The notes under the pieces are model-generated. The model worked only from the letters and a program-made list of their open reading frames with translations. It was not told the origin of the DNA and ran no database searches. Positions 45,127 to 54,027 of a stretch of DNA of 64,000 nt are shown here, one piece after another; the stretch's first letter is position 1, and each line of letters opens with the position of its first letter. Source of the DNA: Paenibacillus elgii NBRC 100335. GTDB lineage: Bacteria > Bacillota > Bacilli > Paenibacillales > NBRC-103111. The DNA lies in assembly GCF_004000865.1 (NCBI RefSeq), contig NZ_BIMB01000012.1:62001-126000 (forward strand). Reading direction: 5' to 3'. A program made the position numbers and the translations under genes.

Positions 45127-46941
45127 TTGAGTAAGCGCTTGAAAGAAATGAATGGACTAGATTTCATCCGAATGGTAGAAGCGGGAGCGCATAGACTGAC
45201 GATGAACGCAGAACGGGTCAATGCGCTCAACGTCTTTCCGGTACCGGACGGCGATACGGGCACCAATATGAATTTGACCTTGACTTCCGGGGTGGAAGAG
45301 CTTCGCCGCCGTCCGTCGGACCACTTGGGTAAAGCAGCGGAAGCGCTTGCTAAAGGCTTGCTGATGGGCGCCCGCGGCAATTCGGGCGTGATTCTGTCGC
45401 AATTGTTCCGCGGTTTCGCCAAAGCCGTATCCGACCTGCCTTCGGCCAACGCCCAGCAGGTGGCTGCGGCGTTTCAGAACGGCGTGGACATGGCCTATAA
45501 AGCTGTCGTCAAGCCCGTGGAAGGCACGATTCTGACCGTAGCCAAGGAAGCGGCCAGGCAGGGCGTACAGGCCGCCAAGCGGCAGCCGGATGTCGCTGTC
45601 GTTATGGCGGAGCTGCTGGATCAAGCGAAAGAGGCATTGGCCAAAACGCCGGACATGCTTCCCGTATTGAAGCAGGTGGGCGTCGTCGATTCCGGCGGAC
45701 AGGGGCTCGTATATATTTACGAGGGCTTTGTATCCGTTTTGGACATGGAGGAAGCGCCGCTGGAGGAGCCGGCCGACATGCCTTACGTCGCTTTTGGCGC
45801 GGTACAGCCGTTGGAGGAGACGCTTGAGCCCGCGGCGGTGCCGCTTGATTTTACCGGCCATGAACGCGCTCAGGCGAAGCTGGCGACGGAGGATATCGAG
45901 TTCGGGTATTGCACGGAATTTATGGTGACGCTGAACCCGGGCAAGCTGAACGGCCGCAAGTTTGACGAGGCCCTGTTCCGCGAGGAGCTATCCACCTTCG
46001 GTGATTCCCTGCTTGTCGTGGCCGACGACGATCTGGTCAAAGTGCATATCCATGCCGAATTCCCGGGCAGCGTTATGAATCTGGCCCAGAACTACGGAGA
46101 TCTCAGCCGGATCAAAATTGAAAATATGCGCGATCAACATACGCATCTTCTGATGGAGCAGGCCGGACCGTCCGGCGCGGTCGCGGCATTGGCCAAGGCG
46201 ACGCATTTGCTGGACGCGGCGAAGGAGCTCGAAATGGGTCAACCGTCCGCCCCGGCAGAGAACGATCCGTCTCGCGAGCTCAAGCCGTATGGCTTTGTTG
46301 CCGTATCCGCGGGGGAAGGCATCTCCGGTATTTTCGGCAGCTTGGGCGTCGACCGGATTCTGCACGGCGGACAAACCATGAATCCGAGCACCGAAGATAT
46401 CGTCCGCGCCGTCAGCGAGGTCGAAGCGAAAACCGTGTTCGTGCTTCCGAACAATTCGAATATCATCCTGGCTGCTCAGCAGGCCGTGGAGCTTGTGGAG
46501 GATAAGCAGGTAGTCGTTATTCCCAGCAAGTCGATTCCGCAAGGCATTGCCGCTGTCATTGCCTTCCAGGAAGAGGCGGCTCCCGAAGAAAACATCGACG
46601 AAATGCAGCAGGCGCTGCAGCAGGTACAGGCCGGTCAAATCACCCATGCCGTACGCGATACGCAAATGGATGGGATCGATATTAAAGAGGGCGACTATAT
46701 CGGTATTCACAACGGCCGCATCGTTTCCTCGGCTCCGGATCTCGTCGATTCCTGCAAAAAGCTGATTGACTCCATGCTGGATGCGGGTGCGGAGATCGTG
46801 ACCCTGTATACCGGAGCGGAAGCGGTGCAGGAGCAGACCGAGGAGCTTGTCGGGTATGTCGAACAAACGTATCAAGAGGTGGAAGTGGAAGTGCAGGACG
46901 GCGGACAGCCGCTCTATTACTATATTATTTCCGCAGAGTAA
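45127..46941 (+). CDS. fakA: YloV/FakA: DAK2-domain fatty acid kinase ATP-binding subunit
   Basis: 604 residues. The DAK2 domain (~10-205) has NVFPVPDGDTGTNMNLT, GARGNSGVILSQ and DSGGQGLVYIYEG. A middle domain has GYCTEFMV, and the C-terminal DAK1-like part contains GEGISGIFGSLG. FakA phosphorylates fatty acids held by FakB (DegV) so they enter phospholipid synthesis. I start at TTG 45127, 9 bp after AAGGGGA; the family begins near here. The next gene is a DegV protein, completing the kinase. Confidence 0.9.
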   Translation: MSKRLKEMNGLDFIRMVEAGAHRLTMNAERVNALNVFPVPDGDTGTNMNLTLTSGVEELRRRPSDHLGKAAEALAKGLLMGARGNSGVILSQLFRGFAKAVSDLPSANAQQVAAAFQNGVDMAYKAVVKPVEGTILTVAKEAARQGVQAAKRQPDVAVVMAELLDQAKEALAKTPDMLPVLKQVGVVDSGGQGLVYIYEGFVSVLDMEEAPLEEPADMPYVAFGAVQPLEETLEPAAVPLDFTGHERAQAKLATEDIEFGYCTEFMVTLNPGKLNGRKFDEALFREELSTFGDSLLVVADDDLVKVHIHAEFPGSVMNLAQNYGDLSRIKIENMRDQHTHLLMEQAGPSGAVAALAKATHLLDAAKELEMGQPSAPAENDPSRELKPYGFVAVSAGEGISGIFGSLGVDRILHGGQTMNPSTEDIVRAVSEVEAKTVFVLPNNSNIILAAQQAVELVEDKQVVVIPSKSIPQGIAAVIAFQEEAAPEENIDEMQQALQQVQAGQITHAVRDTQMDGIDIKEGDYIGIHNGRIVSSAPDLVDSCKKLIDSMLDAGAEIVTLYTGAEAVQEQTEELVGYVEQTYQEVEVEVQDGGQPLYYYIISAE

Positions 46942-47002
46942 ACGATTCGATTTCGACCTATGTCTTATAGATCAAAATTTTGCAAAGAATTGAGGGAGGC
47001 TA

Positions 47003-47854
47003 TTGAGCCAGGTTCGTATTGTAACGGACAGCACGGCGGATATTCCGGCCGACCTGCGGGAGCGGCTTGGCATTGAGGTGGTGCCGCTTAAAGTATTGTT
47101 CGGCTCGGAGGCATTTCGCGACGGGGTTGATATGGGTCCGGTGCAATTTTATGACAAGCTGGCCTCGTCCGGTATTTTTCCGACCACATCGCAGCCGTCG
47201 CCGGCCGATTTCATCCAAGTATACGAGAGGCTGGCGGACGAAGGCGCCGACTCGATCATCTCGATTCATTTGTCATCGCAGTTGAGCGGCACTTACCAGT
47301 CCGCCCTCGTGTCGAAGTCGATGATCGACGAGAAGGCGGATATCGAGGTGGTGGACAGCCGTTCGGCTTCCTGTGGCATCGGTATGCTCGTCGTAGCTGC
47401 CGCAGAGGCGGCAAAGCAGGGGAAAAGCAAGTCGGAAATTTTGGAACGGATTGCGTCGCTGCGCCAAAACATCGGGCTCTATTTTTTGGTGGATACGCTC
47501 GAGTATTTGCATAAGGGCGGACGGATCGGTAAGGCTGCGGCGCTCTTCGGCTCCTTGCTTAATATTAAGCCGATCCTGTCGGTCAACGATGACGGAGTCG
47601 TGTACTCCGTTGATAAAGTTCGCGGACAGAAGAAAGCGATGAACCGGATCGTAGAGCTGATGCAGAAGGATTTTGCTGGCAAGCCGATCGATTTAATCAT
47701 GGCTTATACGACTGGCCGCGAGACGGCAGAGGAATTTTTCTCGCTGCTGAAGCAGCATTTTGATGTAAAAAGCGTGCAATACACGCATATCGGGCCCGTC
47801 ATCGGAGCGCATGTCGGACCCGGAACCGTAGCGGCCTTTGCCATACCGGTCTGA
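47003..47854 (+). CDS. degV: DegV family fatty-acid-binding protein (FakB)
   Basis: 283 residues. VTDSTADIPADL, FPTTSQPSPADF (Thr-Thr-Ser that bind the carboxylate), ISIHLSSQLSGTYQSA and DTLEYLHKGGRIGKAAA are diagnostic. It presents a fatty acid to FakA, encoded just upstream. The start is TTG 47003 behind GGGAGG, closely spaced. In B. subtilis sdaAB/sdaAA occupy this slot. Confidence 0.9.
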   Translation: MSQVRIVTDSTADIPADLRERLGIEVVPLKVLFGSEAFRDGVDMGPVQFYDKLASSGIFPTTSQPSPADFIQVYERLADEGADSIISIHLSSQLSGTYQSALVSKSMIDEKADIEVVDSRSASCGIGMLVVAAAEAAKQGKSKSEILERIASLRQNIGLYFLVDTLEYLHKGGRIGKAAALFGSLLNIKPILSVNDDGVVYSVDKVRGQKKAMNRIVELMQKDFAGKPIDLIMAYTTGRETAEEFFSLLKQHFDVKSVQYTHIGPVIGAHVGPGTVAAFAIPV

Positions 47855-47855
47855 T

Positions 47856-49910
47856 ATGACCTTGGATCTTTATTCGCTTCCGGTCACGAAGGTGTCCGGC
47901 GTCAAAGGCAAGAAGCCCGAGGAGCTGCTTGCGCTCGGCATCTCGAGCGTCGGAGAGCTCCTCGATTATTATCCTTTCCGCTACGAGGATTACACGCTTC
48001 GCGATTTGACGCAGGTGAAGGACGGAGACCGGATTACGGTGCAGGGCACAGTCGCAGGGGTTCCCCAAGTGCAAATGTACGGGCGTACCAAATCGCGCAT
48101 GACCTGCAAAATCGTAGTCGACCCGCTCTTCATTACGGCTGTCTGGTTCAACCGGCATTTTTTGAAGGATAAGCTGACAGCCGGTACGGATATCGTCTTG
48201 ACCGGAAAATGGGACCAGAAGCGGCTGCACTTGAACGTGACGGAGGTCGAATTCCCGGGCCGCGGCACGTCGCAGACCGGCACGCTGCAGCCGGTTTATT
48301 CGGTGACCGGATCGATCACGCAAAAATGGTTCCGGCAAACGACGAAGCAAGCGCTGCTGCAATTCGGCGACCTCATTCCCGAGGTGCTTCCGGGCAAGCT
48401 GCTGCGCAAATACAATCTGCTGCCCCGCAAGCAGGCGGTTGCTCTGCTGCATCTGCCGGGCAGCATGGAGCAGGGACAACGGGCGAGACGCCGGATGGTG
48501 TACGAGGAGCTGTTCTTGTTCCAGCTCAAGATGCAGGCGTACCGCACGCTGAATCACGAGCGGGCGGATGGGGTCGCGCATCCCGTAGATTTGCCGGCTG
48601 TCCGCGCGTTTGTGCGCGCGCTGCCGTTCACGCTGACGGCTTCCCAGAAAAACGTGCTGGCCGAAATTCTTCATGATCTGCAGCAGCCTTTCTGCATGAA
48701 CCGCTTGCTGCAGGGCGATGTGGGCGCGGGAAAAACCGTCGTCGCGGCGGTGGCGCTTTTTGCTGTCGTCAAAGCCGGCTATCAAGGCGCGCTGATGGTG
48801 CCGACGGAAATTCTTGCGGAGCAGCACAAACGCTCGCTCGATCGCTTGTTCGAGCCGTACGGCATTCAGACGGCGCTGCTGACGGGCAGCTTGACGGAGC
48901 GGACGCGCCGGGAGGTACTCGGCTCGCTGCAGATGGGGATGGTCGACATCGTCGTCGGCACGCATGCGCTCATTCAGGAGGATGTGTTTTTTCGCCGGCT
49001 CGGGCTCGTCGTTACGGACGAGCAGCATCGGTTTGGCGTACAGCAGCGCAGCATTTTGCGCCGCAAAGGGATGAATCCGGACGTGCTTACGATGACGGCG
49101 ACGCCGATCCCGCGGACGCTTGCGATCACCGCTTTTGGCGATATGGACGTCTCGACGCTGCGGGAGCTGCCTAAGGGGCGCAAGCCGATTCAGACGTACG
49201 CGGTCACGCACAATATGCTGGAGCGCGTCCTTGGCTTTATTCGCCACGAGGTGGCTGAAGGGCGGCAGGCGTATGTGATCTGCCCGCTGATCGAAGAATC
49301 CGAGAAGCTCGACGTGCAGAACGCGATCGACGTGCACGTGCAGCTTCAATTTGCTTTTCCGGAGTACAAAGTCGGGCTGCTGCACGGACGGATGGCCCCG
49401 GCGGAGAAGGACGATGTGATGCGCGAATTCAGCCAAGGCCGGCTTCACGTACTGGTCTCGACGACGGTTATTGAGGTCGGCGTGGACGTGCCGAACGCCA
49501 CGCTGATGGTCGTCTACGACGCCGACCGGTTCGGATTATCGCAGCTTCACCAGCTGCGGGGCCGGGTCGGACGGGGGGAGCACCAATCGTACTGCGTGCT
49601 AATTGCCGATCCGAAGAACGAAGTCGGCAAGGAACGGCTAAAGGCGATGACGGACACGAACGACGGCTTCGAGATTGCGCGCCGCGACCTCGAATTGCGG
49701 GGGCCCGGAGATTTTTTTGGCACGAAGCAGAGCGGGGTGCCGGATTTCCGGCTTGCCGACATGGTGACCGATTTCGAAGTGATGGAACAGGCAAGAGACG
49801 ACGCGGCCGGGCTTGTCAAGCAGCCGGATTTCTGGACCGAAGCCGACTACGTGCCGCTTCGTCATTATCTGCAGCGCGAGCACATCTTTGACAGCGAGAT
49901 GCTGGATTAG
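47856..49910 (+). CDS. recG: ATP-dependent DNA helicase RecG
   Basis: 684 residues. The wedge/OB domain (~60-160) precedes the helicase: GDVGAGKTVVA Walker A, DEQHRFGVQQR Walker B, TATPIPRT, VIEVGVDVPNA and QLRGRVGRG motif VI, followed by the TRG motif region and the typical RDLELRGPGDFFGTKQSG. It regresses stalled replication forks. The start is 1 bp after the degV stop with no clear ribosome site, suggesting coupling. Confidence 0.95.
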   Translation: MTLDLYSLPVTKVSGVKGKKPEELLALGISSVGELLDYYPFRYEDYTLRDLTQVKDGDRITVQGTVAGVPQVQMYGRTKSRMTCKIVVDPLFITAVWFNRHFLKDKLTAGTDIVLTGKWDQKRLHLNVTEVEFPGRGTSQTGTLQPVYSVTGSITQKWFRQTTKQALLQFGDLIPEVLPGKLLRKYNLLPRKQAVALLHLPGSMEQGQRARRRMVYEELFLFQLKMQAYRTLNHERADGVAHPVDLPAVRAFVRALPFTLTASQKNVLAEILHDLQQPFCMNRLLQGDVGAGKTVVAAVALFAVVKAGYQGALMVPTEILAEQHKRSLDRLFEPYGIQTALLTGSLTERTRREVLGSLQMGMVDIVVGTHALIQEDVFFRRLGLVVTDEQHRFGVQQRSILRRKGMNPDVLTMTATPIPRTLAITAFGDMDVSTLRELPKGRKPIQTYAVTHNMLERVLGFIRHEVAEGRQAYVICPLIEESEKLDVQNAIDVHVQLQFAFPEYKVGLLHGRMAPAEKDDVMREFSQGRLHVLVSTTVIEVGVDVPNATLMVVYDADRFGLSQLHQLRGRVGRGEHQSYCVLIADPKNEVGKERLKAMTDTNDGFEIARRDLELRGPGDFFGTKQSGVPDFRLADMVTDFEVMEQARDDAAGLVKQPDFWTEADYVPLRHYLQREHIFDSEMLD

Positions 49911-49992
49911 ACGAAGCCAGCCTGACGCTCCGCCTGCGGGGCGAAGGGAAAGAAGGCGGAAGAAATAGGTACACAAGGCCAAGCTCTCCGAC

Positions 49993-50024
49993 ATAGACTT
50001 ACTGTGTGGTAGTTGTAAGTCTAT
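49993..50024 (+). promoter_or_regulatory. Inverted repeat upstream of the SpoVIF-type gene, overlapping a possible sigma-K -10
   Basis: ATAGACTTA and TAAGTCTAT form a perfect 9-bp inverted repeat separated by 14 bp. CATAGACTT at 49992-50000 resembles the sigma-K -10 (CATAnnnTA), and AC lies about 16 bp upstream. The assignment is tentative. Confidence 0.35.
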
Positions 50025-50048
50025 TGCAAGAACGCGGAGGTGTGCGGC

Positions 50049-50336
50049 ATGAGCTATACGCAGTACAGCTTTGATCCTGCGCAAATCGAGCGGATCAAGC
50101 TGAAGATGAAAAATCCGGAGACGAAAGAACGGGTCAAAATGATTTTGCAGGGCGTGACGAAGTACGATTTGCAGGACCGCGTGAAGGTTCGTCGGTTTGT
50201 CGGCATGCTGACGAAGGTGCTCGGAGAAAGAGTCACCGAACAGCAGACCGAGCAGCTCGTCCAGTTCGTCATCTCGCAAAAAATCGATCCGAACAATGCG
50301 TTTCATCTGATTAAACTGTGGAGCATGTTCCGCTAA
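50049..50336 (+). CDS. spoVIF: Stage VI sporulation protein F-type protein
   Basis: 95 residues, helical, small and charged: PAQIERIKLKMKNPETKERVKMILQGVTKYDLQDR, then FVGMLTKVLGERVTEQQTEQLVQFVISQKIDPNNAFHLIKLW. This fits the SpoVIF (YjcC) family of spore proteins. I chose ATG 50049 after GGAGG; GTG 50040 is too close. Role in late spore coat assembly is by homology only. Confidence 0.7.
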   Translation: MSYTQYSFDPAQIERIKLKMKNPETKERVKMILQGVTKYDLQDRVKVRRFVGMLTKVLGERVTEQQTEQLVQFVISQKIDPNNAFHLIKLWSMFR

Positions 50337-50355
50337 GCGGGCATGTTCTTTTTTT
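50321..50355 (+). terminator. Terminator of the SpoVIF-type gene
   Basis: A two-part stem (GAGCATG/CATGTTC and CCGC/GCGG) spans the stop codon and is followed by TTTTTTT. Confidence 0.75.
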
Positions 50356-50380
50356 GTCGGAGCGCGGGGCTTCGGCCCAA

Positions 50381-50409
50381 TTGTCAAATGAAGCGGAGAA
50401 GGCTATAAT
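50381..50409 (+). promoter_or_regulatory. Strong sigma-A promoter of the beta-helix gene
   Basis: TTGTCA (50381-50386), 17 bp, TATAAT (50404-50409), 43 bp before the start codon. Confidence 0.8.
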
Positions 50410-50452
50410 GCTGATAGATTGCTAGATTGTGGAAGGGGGAACGATATACGAT

Positions 50453-51808
50453 ATGTCGACTTCGGAATCTTCATCTTCATCCAAAGACAAAGCAATGTCC
50501 CGCCGTGAGCTGTTGGCCACGATGGGCACGGCGACAGCCGGAATAATTCTGGCCGCCGGTACGGGTTGGAGCGGCACGGCCGCGGCAGAGCCGATGCCCA
50601 ATCCGATGCAGAATCCGGGATTTCGCCCGGAATCGGTCACCTGGATTAACGTAAAAAACTACGGGGCGCAAGGGCTGGGGCGTTTTGATCAAAACGACGC
50701 GCCGGCCATTCAATCGGCCGTCGAAGCGGCGGGGCCTATGGGAGGGACCGTTTATTTGCCGCCCGGGCGCTACATTCTGAGATCCTCCATTATGCTCAGG
50801 CCAAATGTACGTTTGGTCGGAGATGGGCCAGGCGCATCCATACTGAAGGCGGCGGAGTCGAATCTATCCATGGTGATGGGGCTCGGCACGAAGAAAAATG
50901 CGGTCGAGGGACTTGGCTTCGAAGGCATGGGCGCCCTATCGCTGACAAATTCCAAGATGACGGAACGCGGCATTTATTTTGAAAAATGCGAGCACGTCTC
51001 CGTTCGGAATTGTCATTTCACCGCCATCGTCAATGGCGTGTGGCTCAACGACAGCAGGCACGTCTCGGTTAGCCAAAGCTCGTTCTCTCAGCTATTTGCT
51101 TATGAAAATTTCTACGAAGGCTACGGGATCTTTGCCGAATCGGCGGCGAATTTCCGGCTGACGGATAACCGGTTTCACTTGTTGAAAAGACCTTGCATCT
51201 ATATTTCCGCGGGCAGCTCGTATTCGATCGTTTCCGATAACGTGGCGCAGCAATGTGAGGATGCTTTTATCGTAGTATCCTCCAAGCTGAAGCCGAGCTC
51301 GTACCATCGGATCGAAGGCAACATTTTGTCGGCGGAAGGGCTGGAAAACGGCGCTTTTGCGAGCAAACAGGGCATCGTGCTGCGCGATTACTGTACGGAC
51401 AATGTAATCGTCCATAACGTCATTTCCCGAGCAAAAGAAGCCGGCATCTCGCTGACGGGCGACGGCGCGGCAGCCGACGAGCGGCCATTTGGCAACATCG
51501 TTTCCGGCAACAAAATCGATCAGACGGAGCGCGGCATCGTCCTGCTGAACAGCGACGTCACCACGGTGACGGGCAACGATGTGCGCCGGGTCCAAACCGG
51601 CATTGCGCTTGAAACATCCGGCAATGCCGATGGCTCCTTCAGCAGGCACAATCTCGTTACAGGCAATATGCTGTCCCGCTGTTCGGCGGCCGCCGTCCAG
51701 ATCGCCGGTAGCCGCTGTGAAAATAACACGGTATATGGCAATGCCGGTACGGGTAACGGCGAAGGGCTGACCGATCAAGGGAAGGATACGTCGAAGACGG
51801 GCTTTTAA
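50453..51808 (+). CDS. Secreted right-handed beta-helix (pectate-lyase-like) protein with Tat-like signal
   Basis: 451 residues. The N-terminus carries SRRELLATMGTATAGIILAAG (residues about 17-36), a twin-arginine followed by a hydrophobic stretch, then an AAA cleavage region. The mature part starts with INVKNYGAQGLGRFDQNDAPAIQSAVEAA, the pectate-lyase-superfamily opening. Many short GN, VS and N-x-I repeats (GNILSAEG, HNVISRAKEAGISL, GNKIDQTERGIVLL) form a right-handed parallel helix to about residue 430. The target polysaccharide is unknown. The ATG at 50453 lies 12 bp after GGAAGGGGGA. Spore-surface location is possible from context but unproven. Confidence 0.8.
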   Translation: MSTSESSSSSKDKAMSRRELLATMGTATAGIILAAGTGWSGTAAAEPMPNPMQNPGFRPESVTWINVKNYGAQGLGRFDQNDAPAIQSAVEAAGPMGGTVYLPPGRYILRSSIMLRPNVRLVGDGPGASILKAAESNLSMVMGLGTKKNAVEGLGFEGMGALSLTNSKMTERGIYFEKCEHVSVRNCHFTAIVNGVWLNDSRHVSVSQSSFSQLFAYENFYEGYGIFAESAANFRLTDNRFHLLKRPCIYISAGSSYSIVSDNVAQQCEDAFIVVSSKLKPSSYHRIEGNILSAEGLENGAFASKQGIVLRDYCTDNVIVHNVISRAKEAGISLTGDGAAADERPFGNIVSGNKIDQTERGIVLLNSDVTTVTGNDVRRVQTGIALETSGNADGSFSRHNLVTGNMLSRCSAAAVQIAGSRCENNTVYGNAGTGNGEGLTDQGKDTSKTGF

Positions 51809-51850
51809 CCTCTGGAACATGCAATCCCGGGATCAAATAACTCAGCAAGC

Positions 51851-51889
51851 GACAGCCGGTCGGAATTTTCCTAACTCCGACCGGCTGTC
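51851..51889 (+). terminator. Stable hairpin after the beta-helix gene
   Basis: A perfect 14-bp stem (51851-51864 with 51876-51889), extended by GCAAGC/GCTTGC after one mismatch. No long T run follows (ATCGTTTTGTTTT lies 12 bp further), so termination strength is uncertain. Confidence 0.55.
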
Positions 51890-51916
51890 TGCTTGCCACA
51901 AATCGTTTTGTTTTGG

Positions 51917-51932
51917 TGTGATCTAAATCACA
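51917..51932 (+). promoter_or_regulatory. CRP/FNR-type operator of hmp
   Basis: TGTGATCTAAATCACA is a perfect TGTGA-N6-TCACA palindrome. Its centre (51924.5) lies 41.5 bp upstream of the start expected from the -10 at 51954, the class II activation position. Confidence 0.8.
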
Positions 51933-51953
51933 AAGGCGTTCCGGGCGTCCTTG

Positions 51954-51959
51954 TATACT
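51954..51959 (+). promoter_or_regulatory. -10 element of hmp
   Basis: TATACT with no recognisable -35 hexamer at the usual distance; instead the CRP/FNR palindrome takes its place, as in activator-dependent promoters. Confidence 0.65.
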
Positions 51960-52006
51960 TTCTCATGAAGGTAACGAAATCCGCAATGATGAAACGAGGG
52001 ATAACG

Positions 52007-53257
52007 ATGTTAAACGAACAGACGATTCGCATTATTCAATCGACGGTCCCGCTTCTGGAGTCGAAGGGGACAGAAGTAACGAAACGATTTTATGAAATTT
52101 TGTTCACCGAGCATCCCGAGCTGCTGAACGTCTTTAACCATACGAACCAAAAGCAGGGACGCCAGCAGACGGCACTGGCTAATGCCGTATATGCCGCCGC
52201 CGTGCATATCGATAATTTGGCTGCCATTCTGCCTGTGGTGAAGCAGATCGGGCACAAACACCGGAGTCTTGGAGTTAAACCTGAGCACTATCCGATCGTG
52301 GGCCGGACACTGCTGACGGCCATGCGTGAGGTGCTTGGCGAGGCAGCTACGGACGAGGTGCTTCAGGCGTGGGAAACCGCCTATGGCATCATTGCCGACG
52401 CCTTCATCGGCGTAGAAGCAGAAATGTACGCTCAGGCCGAGCGGCAAGCAGGCGGCTGGGAAGGATTCCGGGCGTTCCGGGTGGAGCGCAAGCAAAAGGA
52501 AAGCAGCGTCATTACGTCGTTTTATTTGGTTCCGCTTGACGGTGGCGCGATTGCCTCGTTCGAGTCTGGGCAGTATGTCAGCGTGAAGCTGGAGGTACCC
52601 GGCGAGACCTATACGCATATTCGGCAATACAGCTTGTCCGATGCGCCGGGCAAGCCGTATTACCGTATCTCTGTCAAACGCGAGGACGGTGCGCCGGACC
52701 GCCCGGACGGCAAAGTGTCCGTCTTCCTGCACGAGCGCGTGAGCGAAGGCGATACGCTATGGCTGACGGCTCCCGCCGGGGACTTCACACTCGACACCTC
52801 CGACCCGCGCCCGGTCGTATTGCTGAGCGGCGGCGTCGGTCTAACTCCGCTGCTCAGTATGCTGAAAACGCTCGGCGGAATGGCGCCGGACCGGCAGGTC
52901 ACGTTCGTTCACGCGGCTCTAAACGGCGAGACGCACGCGATGCGCGCCGAGGTGGAAGAGCTGGCTCGCAGGCATCCGGGATTTTCGTACCGCTTTTGCT
53001 ACCAATCGCCGACCGCTGCCGATCGGGCCGGGGATACGTTCCACAAGGAGGGCTACATCGATCTGGAGTGGTTGCAATCCGTTGTTCCTTCGCCGGATGC
53101 GGCGTTCTATTTCTGCGGACCGGTGCCTTTCATGAAGACGGTCAACCGGATGCTGCAAGCATGGGGCGTGCGCAAGGAGGATGCGCGTTACGAATTTTTC
53201 GGACCGTCAGGTTCACTGGAGGAAGCAGGAGAACCGGCGGCTCCGGCACAACGCTAG
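52007..53257 (+). CDS. hmp: Flavohaemoglobin (nitric oxide dioxygenase)
   Basis: 416 residues. Globin domain 1-~140: the distal Tyr is in TKRFYEILFTEHPELLNVFN and the proximal His in KQIGHKHRSLGVKPEHYPIVG. The FAD domain has RQYSLSDAPG, and the NAD domain has LLSGGVGLTPLLSML and FYFCGPVPFM. It turns NO into nitrate with O2 and NADH. ATG 52007 follows ACGAGGG. The convergent neighbour is a Crp/Fnr regulator with a matching DNA-binding helix, suggesting direct control. Confidence 0.95.
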   Translation: MLNEQTIRIIQSTVPLLESKGTEVTKRFYEILFTEHPELLNVFNHTNQKQGRQQTALANAVYAAAVHIDNLAAILPVVKQIGHKHRSLGVKPEHYPIVGRTLLTAMREVLGEAATDEVLQAWETAYGIIADAFIGVEAEMYAQAERQAGGWEGFRAFRVERKQKESSVITSFYLVPLDGGAIASFESGQYVSVKLEVPGETYTHIRQYSLSDAPGKPYYRISVKREDGAPDRPDGKVSVFLHERVSEGDTLWLTAPAGDFTLDTSDPRPVVLLSGGVGLTPLLSMLKTLGGMAPDRQVTFVHAALNGETHAMRAEVEELARRHPGFSYRFCYQSPTAADRAGDTFHKEGYIDLEWLQSVVPSPDAAFYFCGPVPFMKTVNRMLQAWGVRKEDARYEFFGPSGSLEEAGEPAAPAQR

Positions 53258-53294
53258 AATGCGGTTCGGGTAAACGGAACTATATGCTTAGTGG

Positions 53295-53801
53295 TCAGCG
53301 GTTGCTGGCTTGAGCGCGAAGCAGACGATTGACCGTCTCGCGGCGCAGCCCGATAAACTGGCCGATCTCTTCCTGTGTCAGCAGATCCGTCAAGCGGGCC
53401 GGGGCAACGTACGCTTCGAACCAAGCCTGAAGCTTCGTGAGCTTTTCTAACGGCGCAATCTGTGTCAGCTGGTCGATTCGCTGCTGCATCATTCGCAGCT
53501 TGCTCTCCAGCAGCATGGCGATCTCAAGACACGTTTGCGGTTCCCGTTGAAGCTTGGCATACCATTCTTGAGCGGGAAGCGTTTCGATCTCGCAGGTCAT
53601 GAGCGCAATCGCCGTCCCGTAATATTCTTTCGGACTGATTAAGGAATGATGAGGGATCGTCTCTCCCGGAACGATAATATTGACCAGAACGGGATTTCCG
53701 TCCTCGTGAATGCGGACAATCTTAAGCAGGCCGCTCTTGATGCGGTACAGCGGTCCGGCTTCTCCTTGGCGAAACAACGTTTCGCCTTTGTGCAGCAGCA
53801 T
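53295..53801 (-). CDS. Crp/Fnr family transcription regulator (short form)
   Basis: 168 residues, about 50 shorter than typical CRP. The cyclic-nucleotide-like beta-roll is abbreviated at its N-terminus and begins directly with HKGETLFRQGEAGPLYRIKSG. The C-terminal helix-turn-helix is LTQEEIGQFIGLRRETVNRLL; RETVNR matches the CRP recognition helix residues that read TGTGA. Only two Cys are present (about 70 and 91), too few for an FNR iron-sulfur cluster. A good ribosome site (AAGGTGA) sits 7 bp before ATG 53801, which supports this start. It lies convergent to hmp. The effector is unknown. Confidence 0.82.
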   Translation of the reverse strand: MLLHKGETLFRQGEAGPLYRIKSGLLKIVRIHEDGNPVLVNIIVPGETIPHHSLISPKEYYGTAIALMTCEIETLPAQEWYAKLQREPQTCLEIAMLLESKLRMMQQRIDQLTQIAPLEKLTKLQAWFEAYVAPARLTDLLTQEEIGQFIGLRRETVNRLLRAQASNR

Positions 53802-53828
53802 GCGTCTTCACCTTAGCTTCCATTTTTA

Positions 53829-53856
53829 GCGTTCCGTCTCTGCCGAGGCGGTACGC
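53829..53856 (-). other. Hairpin in the 5' leader of the Crp/Fnr gene
   Basis: A 12-bp stem with one mismatch and a 4-base loop, between the -10 at 53870-53875 (TATAAT on the reverse strand) and the start codon at 53801. It may shield the mRNA 5' end. Confidence 0.4.
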
Positions 53857-53869
53857 TTTTCTTTTTCCG

Positions 53870-53875
53870 ATTATA
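53870..53875 (-). promoter_or_regulatory. -10 element of the Crp/Fnr gene
   Basis: TATAAT on the reverse strand. The -35 (about TGAGCA) is weak. Confidence 0.45.
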
Positions 53876-54027
53876 GCACGATCCGGGGATATGCTCATAG
53901 TGAACTGAAGTAGACACTTTATATAAGCGGAAGAAAGCGAGTTCTTTAGCCTCCTCAGGGGAAATTTCGATCAATGACAACGACCGCTTACGCACCGTTC
54001 TTGAGATTGCAAGCGATGAAGGGATTT

